From Liolophura sinensis (lineage: Eukaryota; Mollusca; Polyplacophora; Chitonida; Chitonidae), in contig NC_088305.1 in NCBI RefSeq assembly GCF_032854445.1, forward strand, positions 21,368,955-21,432,954: a stretch of DNA of 64,000 nucleotides, written 5' to 3'. Every line of letters starts with the position of its first letter. Position 1 is the stretch's first letter. Below are positions 14,001 through 28,000 of this stretch, in pieces. A model generated the notes under the pieces. That model worked only from the letters and a program-made list of their open reading frames with translations, was not told where the DNA came from and ran no database searches. A program made the translations under genes and the position numbers.

Positions 14001-17000
14001 AAACTATCACCTAAAAAGAGTCAAATAGATGTCAGAAAATATTCCTATCAGTGCTTAAAACATACACTATCCTGATTCTACTTTCCAAATAAAAACCTCA
14101 CAGAACTTTTCTAAGATCTATAGAACTAACAGAACCATGGGAAATGAGCAACTTATTCATGTGTTAAAGTTTAGGTCACTTACGGTATGTGGCCCCACTG
14201 CTCAAACCTGGCCTATACTCTGCACAGCTTATGCCAGGGTAAACTATTACACAGTACAGGTACATATAATCATAGCCTGGACCATTAATGTGAACTCCCC
14301 CCTGCACCACTCCCTTATCCTCTCCACACTTCCCCCCTCTCCACACTTCCCCCCTCCCACATCCCCCTTGTTACCCCCCCCCCCCCCGAGGTCTGCTGAT
14401 CAGAAATGCTTAGTATAATGTAGATCTGCTGAGACACATACCTATGTGTGCCGGTTCAAACCCAGCCATGGACTTGTAATTTGTAGATTCCATTGGACTA
14501 ATTCCTAGCATACAATTAGCCAGTTACCCGTCCACCTGTCCAAGTGGACAGGTGCAATATAAAGCTGTTTCTATTTGGACAACCTGTTTCTAGCCTTTTT
14601 AATATGTTTATATATTTATTTGATTGGTGTTTTACGTCATACTCAAGAATATTTCACTCATACGATGGCGGCCAGCATTATGGTGGGTGGAAACCAGGCA
14701 GAGCCCGGGGAAACCCCCGACCATCCACAGGTTGCTGCCAAACCTTCACACTTAGGGCCGGAGAGGAAGCCAGCATGAGCTGGACTTGAACTCACAGCGA
14801 CCGCATTGGTGAGAGGTCTCTAGGTCATTACGCTGTGCTAGCGCGCTAACCAACTGAGCCACGGAGGCCCCTGTTTTTAATATGGTCACGAGAGATACGA
14901 GAAATCTGGACACCCTGCTATAAAAAAAAAGGGATGTTTGGACAGCCTCTATCACATTTGTGGCTTACCCCCTAGTTCCCACAATGAAAATGGCTGCTTG
15001 GCAATTCAGCACTCATTGACATGACAGGAAATCATTGTATAATATAACATGAGTGTAGCATTGACCCTCGTATATTCCTGCATCCTGTAACTGCGCAACT
15101 ATAAGGTTTTACCCACAATTGCCCAGGCAATTGAAGAATTACCTTCAGATGTACAGTACTGACTGCACCAGTCAAGAGATCAAAGCCAGCAATGTTCAGC
15201 CTAAGTTCATTAGTATAGCCTTACATCTGACCAAGCCAGAGATGATGACGTCCACATGGCTATGTGCAACTGACCACACTTTCCGCCTGTTATTGGAACA
15301 TCTTCCAGGCGCAACTACTGACAAGTAAAATTATGTGTTTACATATACTGGAGACCATATTTTTAGTCAAGTGGCTGCTAACACAAACACAAGCGGCATG
15401 AGTTCTGCAAACACCTTCCTCTGTGTGTAAATAGAGTGGAGTTTCTGAAGGGGAGGGGGGGGGGGGGTGTGACTCTGGGGTGCGTATTTCATGGATGATA
15501 CAATTATAGTTGAGGTCAATGTGATAGCATCTTACTGCTGATGCACTTTAGCTTGCTTGGACACAACCCCCGCCCCCTGAGGTGCTAAACAGGGTAGCAT
15601 GGGGAGATGCACAAATACTGCCCAGATAACCCTGGCTGATATATTCTGGATCTGATTGCAGACAAGTGTAGAGCCTTCAGGCTGTTTGTGACTTATCCAA
15701 ACAGATGAGTAACCACTGGTACAAGAGGATGCCTCCATGGAAATGTAGGTGCTATATGATCACCAGTTCCCATATGCTGTTCACTTCAATGAGCCTCATC
15801 GCAACCTCTTCATACATATATACCTATCAACTTAGAACTACAAGACAACATTAGGCCACACAAATTATACTTGTTGTTTCATGGGCAGAGTAATTCTTTT
15901 TTTAATGTCAGAAGAGAGCGCAAAAAAAGAAAAAAAGAACTTAAAAATCACCTACAGCCATCTGTGGAAAATGTAGGCTTCATCAGATGAGACAAAATGA
16001 AAAGGTGGATTTCCCCTTTTTTTTTTTTTAATTTTTGAATTAGTTCAGTGTTGGCTTGCTGGTAAAAGACAAAACAAAATTGGTGTTGCCTTATTTACAG
16101 AACTGACAACATGTGGTAGTGTGTTATATCTCAGCCAATGACATACAAGATGCCCCATCAATAATGCTGCCAGATATCACTACTTCTGTGAAACTAAAAA
16201 CAGTTCCATGTACATGCATAATCATATGATAAGTCTTTACTTCAAACTCAAGTCCAAATAGCTGTAAATTTCTCTGGAGGTGTTAACAGGAAACATGTGC
16301 TTCAGCCTGTAGCCTCAGGCAGCTTTGAGCTGAAAATCAAGGTACCACATTCCAGCTCTAAAACCATAATGGGGAAATTGGCAAAATCCTCCCTATCTAT
16401 GTACCTTCTTTCCTGGAAGACATCACACTTTTCCGTCAAGTATGTGTACACATAAACCACAAGAGGTAGTTCACAAGCACTGTGACATAAAAGCAGCAAG
16501 CGATGTATTTCACCAGGATTTGCTGGACACTTTGTGTAGCCATTAACAGTCTCCCATTGCACATTTATGGTGTTCTTAATTACCTATACGGTGTTCTTGA
16601 TTACCTATACCTAAGTACATAAGTACACTTTCAAATGAACATGCCTCGATCCTTTGTGAATATATAAAAATATACAGCTATTACAAAATGAACAGGACAT
16701 TGTAACAAACTCAAGTGAGTGAGATTATCTCCAGCAGAAGAATTCCCGCAGACAGACAATCGTGTGAGTCTCCGAACCTCTATCACCTGGCTGCTGGTAT
16801 AAACACTACAATCAAAACACATACCCAGACCAGCCACACAGAAAGGACCAGCAGGGAGGCAAAGTAAGCCAGTCTAACTTTGTGTATTGTGGCAGATAAA
16901 ACAGAGGCTTTGTGAACAGCCCAAAAAAAACCAACAGAACCCTTTAATGATGTGTCAGCCTTTTTCGCTTTTCTACATCCTTTCGTGTGTGCATGCAGTG

Positions 17001-20000
17001 CACAGTGTTTGCAAAAATTCTCTAAAAACATCAAATCGTCATCATCATCTAAAGCTTACAGACACCACAGTGATAGCCGCAAGCCATCAGGTGAGCAGTC
17101 ACAAGGAGATACACACCACTCTCACACAAAATGACCGAGCCAATGATTGTTTGATCGTATAGGTGCCAAACTTGTCATCAAATAAATGTCATACAATCTC
17201 CCATACATATATAGCACGATTCATCCATTACTAAGGTCACATTTGCCTCATTCTGAGAGTTCTGTTGATCTAAGAAAGGTGTTTTGAGGTTTATTTGGAA
17301 GATAGGATGATATCCTACTGTTAATGTTTGAACACTGTTACAAAATGCTAAAAACGTTGGCAGTAATGTGCATCTGGGAGAGTGAGTGAGTAAGTGAGTG
17401 CTCAGGGTTTAATGTCGTACTTAACAATTTTTCATACGACGACGCAGGAGTCCTTAGAGTGCTTGTGTGTGTAATGTGCCTGCTTGTTGCAGGACAGATT
17501 TCCACAGCTCTTTTATCTCGTGCTGCTGCACTGTGACGACTTACTGAAGGCAAGTAAGCCACCCCATCCGAGCCATTATACTGATACGGGTCAACCAGTT
17601 GTTGCACTATCTCCTTAATGCTGAACGCCGAACGAGGAAGTTACAACTTCCTCTTTTAAGGTCTTAGGTCTGACGCGACCCAGGATTGACCCTTGATCTA
17701 CTGCCCCGAAAGCGGACGCTCTACCAACTGAGCCATCTTGGCTGGTCTGCATCAGGAAGATGCCACCTTTTAACACCACAGGGATTAGTTTCAACTTGGT
17801 AGTTAGACACTTCTGTGTGAGGGAGTTGCTATTTACAGGTATTGGGTGTGGTGAGTCTGTGTGAAATAATAGAGTTGAGGGGTACACTGAGGGTTAGGGA
17901 AAACACCAGGGAGAAATCCCTTATGACAAGAGCAATAAACATGTGATAGAGTGATGGAAAGGAAAGCTGCCAAAACATACCCTCCCTCACTCAGTAGTTG
18001 GCAGGGTTTGTATCTTTAACAATATTAACAGTCTCTTAAATCTGCAAAAATAACTGTCGAAACTTCTATAGTGTTTCTGACATTCAAAATCACTGTTGAA
18101 CCTTCTGTAGTGTCTCTGACCTTCAAAATCACTGTCCAACCTTCTAGAGTGTCTTAGACCACCAAAATCACTACCAACACTTCTATACTGCTCGAGATCT
18201 TCTATAGTGTCTCTGACCTCCAAAACCGCCACTCAATCTCCTCTGTTGTCCTAGACATCCAAAATCAACATACAACCTTCTACAGTGTCTTGAAACTCCA
18301 AAATCACCACCCGAACTTCCATGCTGTCTGAGACCTCCAAAATTACCACCCAACCAGCTATAGTGTCTTAGACCACCAAAATATCTATACTGTCTGACCT
18401 CCAAAATCACCAGCCAACTTTCTATAGTGTTTCTGACCTCCAAAATCCCCATACAACCTTGCAGAGTGTCCTGGACCTCAAAAATCCCCACCCAACTATC
18501 GAAACACTCTCTTTAACCTCAGACCACCATCCAAAAGTTTCTGAAAGCACCAAACACTATCAAATCTAAAGTCTCTTAAATCTTAAATTCTTACCATACA
18601 CTGGCTTCCCACAGAGATCTGCTCACCCCACCATTCGTATCTATCATGTATTTACTGTAGACTGCTGGTTTCTCCATCGAGATCTGTCACCAAACTGATC
18701 TTATATATCCTGTGCGTGACATCCACAGTAGGCCTAAATACTACCTGTTGCAGTCTCCAAGTGGAGATCTTTTGTTTATCTTGTATGTGATCTTAACAGA
18801 ACTTACCACAGACTGTGGTCTCCCTAAAGAGATCTGCTCACTGTACTGTTCCTGAATACTGTGTATGTGATCTTCACAGTACGCACTGTGCTACAGATTG
18901 TGATATAGAGAATTTTTCCATCTTACATGTGATCTTCACTGTGCTTACTGTAGATTGATCTCCCAACAGAGATGTTCCTGCCTATCCTGTATGTGATCTT
19001 CACAGTTCTTAATGTAGATTGATCTCCCAATAGAGATGCTCCTGCCTATCCTGTATGTGATCTTCACCGTTCTTACTGTAGATTGATCTCCCAATAGAGA
19101 TGCTCCTGCCTATCCTGTATGTGATCTTCACAGTTCTTAATGTAGATTGATCTCCCGACAGAGATGTTCCTGCCTATCCTGTATGTGATCTTCACAGTTC
19201 TTAATGTAGATTGATCTCCCAATAGAGATGCTCCTGCCTATCCTGTATGTGATCTTCACCGTTCTTACTGTAGATTGATCTCCCAACAGAGATGTTCCTG
19301 CCTATCCTGTATGTGATCTTCACAGTTCTTAATGTAGATTGATCTCCCAATAGAGATGCTCCTGCCTATCCTGTATGTGATCTTCACCGTTCTTACTGTA
19401 GATTGATCTCCCAATAGAGATGCTCCTGCCTATCCTGTATGTGATCTTCACAGTTCTTACTGTAGATTTATCTCTCAACAGAGATGCTTCTGCCTAACCT
19501 GTATGTGATCTTCACAATTCTTACTGTAGATTGATCTCCCAACAGAGATGTTCCTGCCTATCCTGTATGTGATCTTCACTGTGCTTACTGTAGATTGATC
19601 TCCCAACAGAGATGTTCCTGCCTATCCTGTATGTGATCTTCACAGTACTTACTGTAGATTGATCTCCCAATTGAGATGTTCCTGTATGGGATATTTAGAG
19701 GACTTACTGTACTTAGTTTCCTTGAGGGAATCTACCCACCCACTAGCCCCAGTGCCCTAGATATATTTGTAGTGGTATAGCCTGGATGCAGCAATGATTA
19801 AGGGTAAGATAAACAGGTGATGTTTACAGTAACGGCTCAGGTGAGGGTAATTAGACAGCTAAAATGCTGCCTTTTCACACCTTACAAGAACAGCTGCTGG
19901 CAACAAAGTGGCCATCAATGAACAACAGCTTTTGGCATTTTTATAAAAATGTTGACTCAAGCAATAAATCAACAAACTTTCATAATGAGAGAAGGCAAAC

Positions 20001-20300
20001 TTCTAATATTTGCTGAGTGAAATTCTTTTCACAAGACATTGAAGGGTGCAAGTAAATTAGTTTTACTTATTGAAGGAATCCACAGATGACATTCTGTGTA
20101 ACATACTGAAGCTTGAGGAGCATGGGCCCTTTCCAGTAACATCTACGTTTGGAACAAAAAAATATCCTTGGGATAATTATAAAGTTTTAGAGGAATTATG
20201 TAATCAGACGACACAAATATTTCACAGACTTTTGACACATCACCACCAAATTATACCACCAGTTATGTAATAATAAATATTTTCCATTTTAACAAAATTA

Positions 20301-20355
<55 letters not shown>

Positions 20356-23300
20356 CATGATGTTCTCTGAGAATTTCCCTTAACAAGTGTTCAGTGAAGA
20401 TAAACTTTGCATTCAAAAATAATATCAAATAGAGTGTTTCCAGAAATGATTAACGAACTGTAGCAAATTCTTCTTATTTTATCAATCAACATGTTTTCCT
20501 GTGAAGAATAATATAACAGTTTGATTATTAATGTATCCAGATTATGTTTTCCAATTTCAACACCCTTTCTTCACGATTAAAAATATGATACAAGCTAGTT
20601 AAAAATTTGGTGGAGAGTAAAACAGTCAACCTTGACGAGAGGTCTGCTTAATTGCCATGTGCAAGATCACAGGCTTATGATTTATGTGAAAAGGCATTGA
20701 AGTTACAGAAAGACAAACTACATGCACTGTAGCCTTGAGAGGGTTGCCGACTACCACCACATGCAAAACCTTGTCCATCATCTATACCCACAGGCTACAG
20801 GGCTACAGTGGTCCATTCTGGGCTGAGATTTGGCACTCACCCTCTCCCCTCTGCCACCCTCTGCCCCCTCCCCCTTCCCAGTCATCCCCCTCAGTGGTGT
20901 AACATCATCCCCTTACCTCATACCTGAAATGCTGCTCTATTTGTTTCTTCACTCTGACAGTTAGACTGGAGTCATGTTTCTCCTACCCTCTGGGATAATT
21001 TGCCACTAGGGGCCAGTGGTTAGTCAGCAGGCAGGCTGAGTACTTAACATACACACCCTAATAATCCCCACCTTCAGAGCTGCAAAAATTGTTCACCTAG
21101 ACGGAAGCCTAAATTTCTGTCTCCTATACCTATGAATCAGGCTTGTTTACATACCACCAGTGGCTCAAATCAATCTCTCTAGCAAGTTTCTAATCTACCT
21201 CCTTTGTAGTCCAGCCAAGTACTTTACCCCTAAAAGCATCTGAAGATGCACCCTCGCACATAAATCCTGCAAACATTCTGCTTTTTTGAAAGGTTATTTC
21301 ATGTTTAAACTAAATGTTTCCTTACAGATCACTTAATGAAATAGAACATTTTAATTATCGCCCCCCCCCCCCCACCAACCTCCCCCAAAGGAAGAGTTGG
21401 GGGGGGGGGGTAGTTTTAGATGGGGTATAAATTTGATTAACATTTCTCCCTTTAAAGGCAAAGAAAACACTAAAATAACGTATGTATCAGATGAAAGGCC
21501 ATCATTACGAACTGTCCAGGAAGATAGTTAGACTTGTTTTTTTCCACAGGTTGTTTAACTCAATAAAATGCAGTTTGAATATTTTATTCTATGGTGGCCC
21601 TTACTGACCACAATGGGACCAGTGACGTCACACAAGGTTTGTGCTACTTAACACAAATTAAACTGCTACATTTCATCATACAAAATGCACACACATACAG
21701 CTCCATGAATGCATTCACTGATAAATAAATTATTTCAGGCAAAAAGTATAGATGTGACGTAACTGATGCCTTCTGGGTCACAACAGACCACCATAGAATC
21801 TGATCTTTTAACACAGTTTTACTCGGTTTTAGAAAAATTTAAGAAAAATTAAATCCAACTATTTTCCTGGACGGTTTTTAATGTTATTCCATCTGATATA
21901 TACCTCATTCAAAAGGGGTCTCTGCCTTTAATACTGCCACGAGTGCTGAACACAACCTGACTTTTGCAAAATACAATAATGTTTTAAAATATTTGCAAAC
22001 ATTCAAATGGATTTATCGTCATATATTTATTGATTTACTCGATGAATGTTTCCAATTTAAGATCTTTTCTCCCATACAAAATGGGGTTGATCAGCTTTAC
22101 TGGTAGAGAGTATATGGCCCCGGCCTCAATTGTGTTCTAAAAAAGGGAAGCAAATCTTGTAACTCCCGAAGCAACAGATACTTTACCTACAATGTCAGGG
22201 ATTTCAATATCAATACAAGTAATCATGAAGAATCAAAGCAGGCAATGTTATTCAAGTAGGTACTGCTGACTTTTTTTTTTTTAGGGGAGTAAGATTTGCT
22301 TCCTTTTGTATGCATCACCACATGCTGCGACAACCTTCTGATGTTAAGTCAGAAGCAATCCAAGATTTCAAGAAGTTAATTTAATTATTAAAGATGCACA
22401 TGAATGCATACAGAATAAAGTACACATTTTCTTAATTTGTATCACAGGTAATTACGTTGCTTACATCAGTGAGGACTAAAACATTGGGATGAAAGCTCAG
22501 CCCCAAAACAAGTAATGACCCCTGTGGGGGAAGCTGAGCTGACCCTAACAGAGGTCATGACCCCTGCCAGATGAAAGGGAGGAGTGTAGCAGCAGAGTGA
22601 TTCTGGTTGGGAAAGAGGAGTGAGCACAGCTGGGGTTTTACATCTACATATGTACACAGTGCCTGTATGTACAGAGCAATTCACACAGATCAATATCTCT
22701 GCCAGAATGCAAATTTCTTCTAATTTGTGGGACGCCTTGTCTGCTCATTTTAGCCAATATATATATATGTAATTGTAGCAGGAATACTGAGTTTCTTTTT
22801 TTCTCACATGGTTAGATCAACTAAAGAACAACATACTCATACTCACTTTTTCAAAAGGCTGGTAAAGAAATGTAATATTCTACTTTCAACACTATTACTA
22901 ATATCTGTCCCAAAATTTTGAAGAATTAGGTCAGGGTATGTTGAACTAAAACCACAAATTTCATTTGAGAAATATGAGTACTGTATTTTATCTAAAGCTC
23001 AAAGTTTCAAGTGTGTTACACGTGACAATTCTGCTTGATTTTAACTGATTCATCCACCTTATAGATCCACTTTTTTTCATGTAGAGCTTCACTGATTTCT
23101 TTTCAGAAAAACTTTTGCATCGACATCCAAAATATCATTTTAATGCCTTAACATGTTTTTGAAAGTCCAATTTTGCACACAAAACTTTATGCGAAATATG
23201 ACAATTAAAATACAACATGTACACTCCCCAAAAAATTCATCCTTATCTCTGCAAGTCTTTGAAAAAAAAAACGTTCTGACTGTAAATTCTTTATATTTGG

Positions 23301-24962
23301 AGGCAAGTAAAGGTAACAAAGTATTACTTTTGATGCTGCAGCTTATATTTTCCCAGTAGGATATCATCCTATCGTCTAAACAACTCTGTAAACACTTTTC
23401 TGAGGTCAACAGTTACAATCAGTAACTTTATCATGGGTAAAATGGTGCTTAATCATGGGTAAAATCATACCTATCAGTGATTTATCAAGAATATTTCACT
23501 TATACGACAGTGGTCAGCCTTATGGCGATTAAACTCACCGCTGGCAGACCTTCCCATGTATGCTCCTATTAGTGCAACCTTTTGGCATTTAAATATGCAT
23601 AGACCTGAAGAGCAATTTTATGTCAAAACATTACAGTAGAGTCCTGAAGTTTGGCTGAGTCAGCAAACTTTAGGGTTTCGTAAAAAGTTGAATATCCAGT
23701 TGAAACTGAAACTCGTAATTACGTAACAAGTCCATACACACTGGTCTGATTATAACAGTGTTAACCCGTTCAAAGTTGTAACTCTCTACATCAGTCTGAA
23801 CCATACATAATGTCATTCTTAAGCCTTTTCGCATGTTCACAAGGTGTTTATTCAAGCATATCATGAAGGCATTAGTCTGTGATGACTGATCAAAATATAC
23901 TTTTTGTGAAGCCTTGAAACCGACCAATCCAGCCAATGGAATTTTGTCTCCAAAACCAAATTAAAAATGCGCATAAATTGCTCTGAAAGCTGCTCTTTCA
24001 TACGCGAAAAGGCTGAGGAATTAGCTACTCATGATATATTTCTGCTCGTGGGAAGGAATAGAAGGATTTTTAAATAATAATATAATTGGCTTTCACAGAA
24101 GGAAGTTATTTTTGCCATAAAAAAATACATAAATAACCTGTCTTTAGCATCCTAATCATGCTAATGGGTCATCACATTCATGTTTAAATGATATTGTGAA
24201 GAAATATTTATGATTATGACATACTGTATGTTCGGTAGGCCCTGACTTTTCTGACAGCTTCCTTTGCATAAACTTGTCACACTGACTGACTCATTGCCTT
24301 TAGTATCACATGAATCTTGAGTACAGAACAAACATCGGATAAGATCTACATGAAGAGTTATCTTTTCTACATGACTAAGAATCACCAGAAGAGTGGTTTT
24401 GTGGCAAGGGCTGTTACTATGACCGTCACATATGGTAGTATATTTTCTGATGCACAGTTGTCTCCCCTTTAGGTAGTAAGCACATCATACATAAACAGTA
24501 CAAACTTGATACAGAGTATTGTAGAGAAAGAGTTAGCCTATTATTTGATAAAAAGAATATTGGACACACCAAAAAGACTCCCAAAAGTTGATCAGTTGTT
24601 AACATCTACATGCATATAGCTCGGCTCAAATCGATTTGTTTCCGTGTCGGAAGGTCAGTCAGGAACCTGTGTATGGACATGGGTTTCCTCCTACTATAAT
24701 GCTGGCTTCTGTTGTACAAGTGAAATATTCACAGAGGGACTTAGGGGCAGTGAAACAGAATGTCTTTCTGTTATTATTTATGGGATATTCATGGATATTG
24801 TAAAAATTAATATACGTATGTATGTATGTATGTATGTATGTATGTATGTATGCATGCATGTATGTATGTATGTAGACTTGGATGAGTACATCATGCTGGC
24901 CACCGTTGTATAAGTGAAATACATGTATACTGCATAATACACCAATCAAGTAAATACATAAA

Positions 24963-25003
<41 letters not shown>

Positions 25004-28000
25004 TTTGTGTGTGTGTGTGTATTTATATACGTATGTTGCTGGCCACCATTGTATAAGTGAAATACATGTATACTGCATAATACACCAATCAAGTAAATAC
25101 ATAAAATGTATGTATGTATCTATGCTTGGGTGTAAACATCAACCTCAACAATTTTTAGAGGAGAGATATTTACAGCTAGACAGCATTCAATAGCCATTCT
25201 TACCTGGGCTTGATACTGAAGGGAGTCCGGATTCTTGAACTGTTGTCTGGCATAGTCCTGTAGTTCTGTGGCTTGTAGAAACTGACCCGGGTGGAGAAAA
25301 GTGGACAGATCGTAGCTGTGGTCAGTGACCTGCCTGTCCACATACCCCACCAGACGGCCCAGCTTCTGGGGCAGCGCCCGAATCCACCCAGTGACGCTGT
25401 CCGTGGAAGGGAAGGTCCGCCTCAGCCAAGCTGCTGGGATTTTGTCACTTGCCAAGGCAGAGCGGATCTCTTGCAAATCCGTTGACAGAGTTATCTGCCC
25501 TTTTGCATGAAGCAGCAGAAGCCGTAGGTCGTCTCTCAAGCCCTGGAGAAGTGTGTGGTAGTGCTGGGTCTCATGGTAGAAGAAGATGTCCAGCGGGTAG
25601 AGCTGGTCCCTGCTAGTCTCTGGTAACTGAGGACACAATGACAGGCTCTCCTCCAGAACACCGAGGCGCTGGTTGACGTCCGCCTCACTGGAGGAATTCA
25701 CCACTGTGGTCAGCAGCTCTGGAGCTCCCAAGGTCTGGATCATATCCCTGGACAATGACCTGAGACAATAACACATTTAAGTGATTATTGTTTGTTTCAT
25801 TGGGGTTTAACGCTGCTTCTAATATTATTTCAGTCATATCACAACGGTGTCTCTTTGTAGAAGACCGGACCTATTGCCAGTGTATTTAAAGTGCTGCCTC
25901 ACTGGAACACCAATCAGAAGACACCAGACATGAGGTCCCTGTGGTCATATTGTACTGGCACATGGCCAACCCAGCAGCCAGTATTTTATTGAGGGTGATG
26001 AACCTGTATAATGTGGTCTTCATCTAAAATCTCACTCCAAAAGAGCAAGACACACACAAAATATATAGACTTCAATTACAGAAAAAAAAGCTATTATTTA
26101 CATCCACCACAGAAGATCTTAATACTTTGCAGTTTCTTCATGAATACCTTTGGAACATGTAATGGAAAGGGGCATAACTCTGAAAATAAGATTCTAAAAC
26201 TCTAGCATTGATATGTTTCTCATAATCCAATGCCACCGTTATTCCATCCTGAATGTTTCTCATAATCCAATGCCACCGTTATTCCATCCTGAATGTTTCT
26301 CATAATCCAATGCCACTGTTATTCTATCCTGAATGTTTCTCATAATCCAATAGGTGTATCATTTGTCTTAAATTGTCATTCAATCCTAATTAGTTTACAA
26401 GTAAAGTAAATTAAACATAAATGGAGAGGTCTAATACCCTATACTATCCCATCTCACTGATGATGGGTTAAAACACATGTATGATGAAGAACATCACAGT
26501 TGAAGTCAACATGCTTTTTCCATCTACAATCCAAAATATCAAATAACCAATCGGACGAACACGAACAGTAGGAAAGAATGTGATTGATGTTGCGCTATTT
26601 ACATATATTTTTTGGTAAAAATCCTTGATCTTTTGCAGTTTTTGCTGTTGTCATTCAACATCTAAACCTTCGCACATGAAAGTACACCACAGATTTTGGA
26701 GGTCAAGATTTGGCTTGCACAATATCTGACTGCAGGCTATACGGAGGTGTCTTATGTGGAGGCCACACTGTATATTAATGTACCCCTAAGAGGCAAATAG
26801 TACTCCGTTTTCATTTTGGAAAAGTGTAAATTCAGGTATTAACAAAGTTTTGTTTCTCACCTGCTAATGGCAACAGCTAGCTGGTGATCTGCTGCATCAG
26901 GGAGAGAAAAGATGGAAGCGTTGAGCTCATGAAGGGACTCCAGGGATGTCTTCAGGTTGAACCCAGGCATTCCTCCCTCAGAGAGGAGGTCATCCAACAG
27001 GCAGGTACAACCTACGGGCAACTCAGAGGTCTGAAACATAACAGACACCGGCTAAACACAGTTATCTCCATTACAGAGGTCATCCAACAGACAGGTACAA
27101 CCTACAGGCAACTCAGAGGTCTGAAACATAACAGACATCGGCTAAACACAGTTATCTCCTTTACAGAGGTCATCCAACAGACGGGTACAACATACAGGCG
27201 ACTCGGAGGTCTGAAACACAACAGACACTGGCTAAACACAGTTATCTCCTCTACAGAGGTCATCCAACACACAGGTACAACCTACAGGCAACTCGGAGGT
27301 CTGAAATACAACAGACACTGGCTAAACACAGTTATCTCCTTCACAGAGGTCATCCAACAGACAGGTACAACCTACAGGCCTGTACTGCTCACAGTAGGTG
27401 CGACAGTAATCGTCTTAGGTGGTGATAATCCATCCCCAATTGTTTTAATCTCTGATCTAGATCATGAGGATTAGCGAAACCGCAGAAAACAAAGGAGGGT
27501 TAAAGCCACCCATGATGATACCTGTTTTATGCGTTTGAATAATTTTGGCCATATTATATCTTGGAAGATTTTAAGATTTTAAAATCTGTTTTTCAGTATT
27601 CTCTTAAATGTGCGAAAAATTAATTCCTGCAAACATATTTTTGGAGAGAATCCGTGAAAATAAATTCCAGCAAATAATAACTACTTTACAGTATCAACCA
27701 GAGAGAAAATCACACTTGAGGCATGAGAAGCAACACATAATGACTCTCTAATAGCCTAAAGGCAAACACCACTATAAAATGAAGTATATATCAGATGGAA
27801 GTCCATTAAAAGCTGTCCAGGAAAATACTTTTTTTTTTTTTTTTAAGAATTTTTCTTATTGAGTAAAACTGTGTTAAAAGGTGGTCTGTCACGACCCAGA
27901 AGGTATTAACTGCAACAGATTTATAATTTTGCCTGAAATAGTTTGTTTCGAGGTCAAATCAGCGAATGCATTCATAGATCTATATGTGTATGCATTTTGA

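Larger units (their letters stand above)
11913..16305. repeat. Near-identical second copy of 6555-11659
   Basis: Matching landmarks: 7913/12550, 8253/12890 and 8632/13269 (offset 4637), 9898/14544 (4646), 10474/15119 (4645), 10883/15532 (4649). Differences are scattered single bases and homopolymer or array length changes. See the finding on contig overlap. Confidence 0.93.
19705..23480. other. Intron sequence, no recognised gene
   Basis: Holds the (CA)n, hairpin and inverted-repeat elements listed separately. 23030-23115 is similar to 31995-32110 (GATTCATCC..CTTATA and CAGAAAAACT shared). 23335-23405 belongs to a dispersed family (see findings). Short frames only. Confidence 0.5.

Noticed and set aside
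16887-17162. 91-codon plus-strand frame
   Set aside because: No family motif and overlaps better-looking minus-strand frames; no splice chain.
24659-25102. 147-codon minus-strand frame
   Set aside because: Translation of SINE tails and TATG/GT microsatellites.
26884-27474. 196-codon plus-strand frame
   Set aside because: Antisense of exon 29 plus the 90-bp array; no coding evidence of its own.
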